A stretch of DNA of 64,000 nucleotides from an uncultured Caryophanales bacterium (GTDB lineage: Bacteria; Bacillota_I; Bacilli_A; RF39; UBA660), in the NCBI GenBank assembly GCA_947169395.1, contig CAMVPJ010000001.1, forward strand, positions 50,986 to 114,985. Direction: 5' to 3'. The notes under the pieces were generated by a model, which had not been told where the DNA came from, searched no databases, and saw only the letters and a list, made by a program, of their open reading frames with translations. This document shows positions 63,286 to 64,000 of the stretch, piece by piece. The position numbers were made by a program, and so were the translations under genes. Numbering within the stretch: the first letter of the stretch is position 1; each line of letters starts with the position of its first letter.

Positions 63286-63948
63286 ATGAAGAAGGTATTT
63301 ATAATAATTGCGTGTATTGTGTTATGTGCATGCAGTAGTAAGAAAAATGATGTAAAAGTTAAAAAGACTGATAATACAAAAAAAGTAGAAGAAGTTAAAG
63401 AAGTATATCAAGATAACAATAATACTACTGTTGGATTATATAAAGAGAAGGGTAACAAGTTAGAATTAGTTACTGATTATAGTACTGATATTTCATCTAG
63501 TAAGGATATAGATATTTATCAAATATATTTTTCTAATGAAAGTATTGTTAACTTAGATAACAAGTTTGGTATGTCGTATTATAATAAACTTAATAGTTTA
63601 GATAATCCTAATATTAAAGTAGGTTTTAATATTAAGTATAGTCTTAATAGTGGAGAAGTCATTAATCAAACAATACTAAGACCTAGCGATACTATTCAAA
63701 ATGAATATATATTCTTGTATCTTTATGATGATTATAAGAATCGAAATTCTAACTTCTACTCTCATATAGAAGATAGTGAATATGATGATACTACTTTATT
63801 TACTTCAGTAAAGATATTTGCTAATAAAGTAGATAATCTATCATCTAATATAGAATTTACTGTATTTACTTATGATACTGATGATGATTTTGAAGAAGGT
63901 CATTATAGGGGGAATAGTAAATATAAGGTAAATATTAGTAATAATTAG
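63286..63948 (+). CDS. Lipoprotein, unknown
   Basis: 220 residues. Signal peptide with lipobox VLCAC (Cys16), a Lys-rich stalk (KVKKTDNTKKVEEVKEV) and a beta-rich domain with many Asn and Tyr (LYKEKGNKLELVTDYSTDIS, VGFNIKYSLNSGEVI). It starts 2 bases behind map. Not recognised; an envelope-exposed role is likely from the lipobox alone. Confidence 0.78.
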   Translation: MKKVFIIIACIVLCACSSKKNDVKVKKTDNTKKVEEVKEVYQDNNNTTVGLYKEKGNKLELVTDYSTDISSSKDIDIYQIYFSNESIVNLDNKFGMSYYNKLNSLDNPNIKVGFNIKYSLNSGEVINQTILRPSDTIQNEYIFLYLYDDYKNRNSNFYSHIEDSEYDDTTLFTSVKIFANKVDNLSSNIEFTVFTYDTDDDFEEGHYRGNSKYKVNISNN

Positions 63949-64000
63949 GAGGCTAACTATAATAAGTCAATAGATATTTGAAAAAAAATACAAGTTTTAC
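63949..64000. other. Window end, no gene visible
   Basis: An AGGAGG (63948-63953 region) stands before GCTAACTATAATAAG, but no clear start codon follows within the window. A gene may begin beyond it. Confidence 0.4.

Overview
The window is a contiguous piece of a very AT-rich chromosome. Gene order, strong AGGAGG-type ribosome binding sites, T-box leaders, the DnaB/DnaI helicase-loading pair, four-cysteine L33, MgtE, DHH-family NrnA and a class B penicillin-binding protein all point to a low-GC Firmicute (Bacillota, class Bacilli). TGA is used as a stop (for example at 2758 and 3733), so this is not a mycoplasma using UGA as Trp, and the transpeptidase implies a peptidoglycan wall. Pyruvate formate-lyase with its activase, acetate kinase, no visible respiratory genes, and a compact gene set suggest a fermentative, host-associated anaerobe that keeps a superoxide dismutase. 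A gut lineage near the RF39/Erysipelotrichales/Mollicutes side of Bacilli would fit, but this is inference.

Layout. 0-4 kb: tRNA modification genes miaA and dusB bracket an unknown gene and a membrane-anchored J-domain protein. 3.7-4.13 kb: an apparently undescribed type I toxin-antitoxin-like locus (25-residue hydrophobic peptide, antisense RNA, sequestered ribosome binding site) whose antisense promoter shares a palindromic -35 hexamer with the lysS promoter. 4.1-13 kb: lysS, a histidine phosphatase, ackA, nfo, a Mn-type SOD, a transpeptidase, rpmG, efp and two flavodoxin-fold genes. 13-20 kb: tRNA-Arg(CCG), a YdcF-like membrane protein, an Rpn-type nuclease, an SPFH-SHOCT/zinc-ribbon pair, nrnA and a decayed Rpn copy. 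20-32 kb: T-box-aspS, an HTH membrane regulator, mgtE, an M29 aminopeptidase, a NodB-like protein that has lost its catalytic residues, tRNA-Gly(TCC), and a candidate small RNA on the minus strand. 32-46 kb: topA, two acidic coiled-coil proteins (one with four copies of an IDAK motif), a Xer recombinase, ligA, pflB-pflA, small XRE regulators, dnaB and dnaI. 46-57 kb: a T-box operon carrying an unknown gene fused by overlap to a TGS-less thrS, two tandem surface-protein paralogues, rplS, lepB, a YgjV/C39-peptidase/YgjV cassette, and a Thr-rich prealbumin-like pair. 57-64 kb: recG, then a 2.5 kb accessory island flanked by 37-bp near-identical direct repeats, a CotF-like pair, map and a lipoprotein.

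How the genes work together. Most genes serve translation (lysS, aspS, thrS, rpmG, rplS, efp, map, two tRNAs), genome maintenance (topA, ligA, recG, nfo, dnaB, dnaI, xer) and mixed-acid fermentation (pflB, pflA, ackA). Promoters recognisable by eye almost all have a 17-nt spacer between a TTGNNN -35 and a TATAAT-like -10. The most interesting unexplained material is in the 3.74-4.13 kb RNA/peptide locus, the 30.8-31.1 kb RNA region, the 49-51 kb surface paralogues, the 54.7-56.4 kb YgjV/C39 cassette and the repeat-bounded island behind recG.
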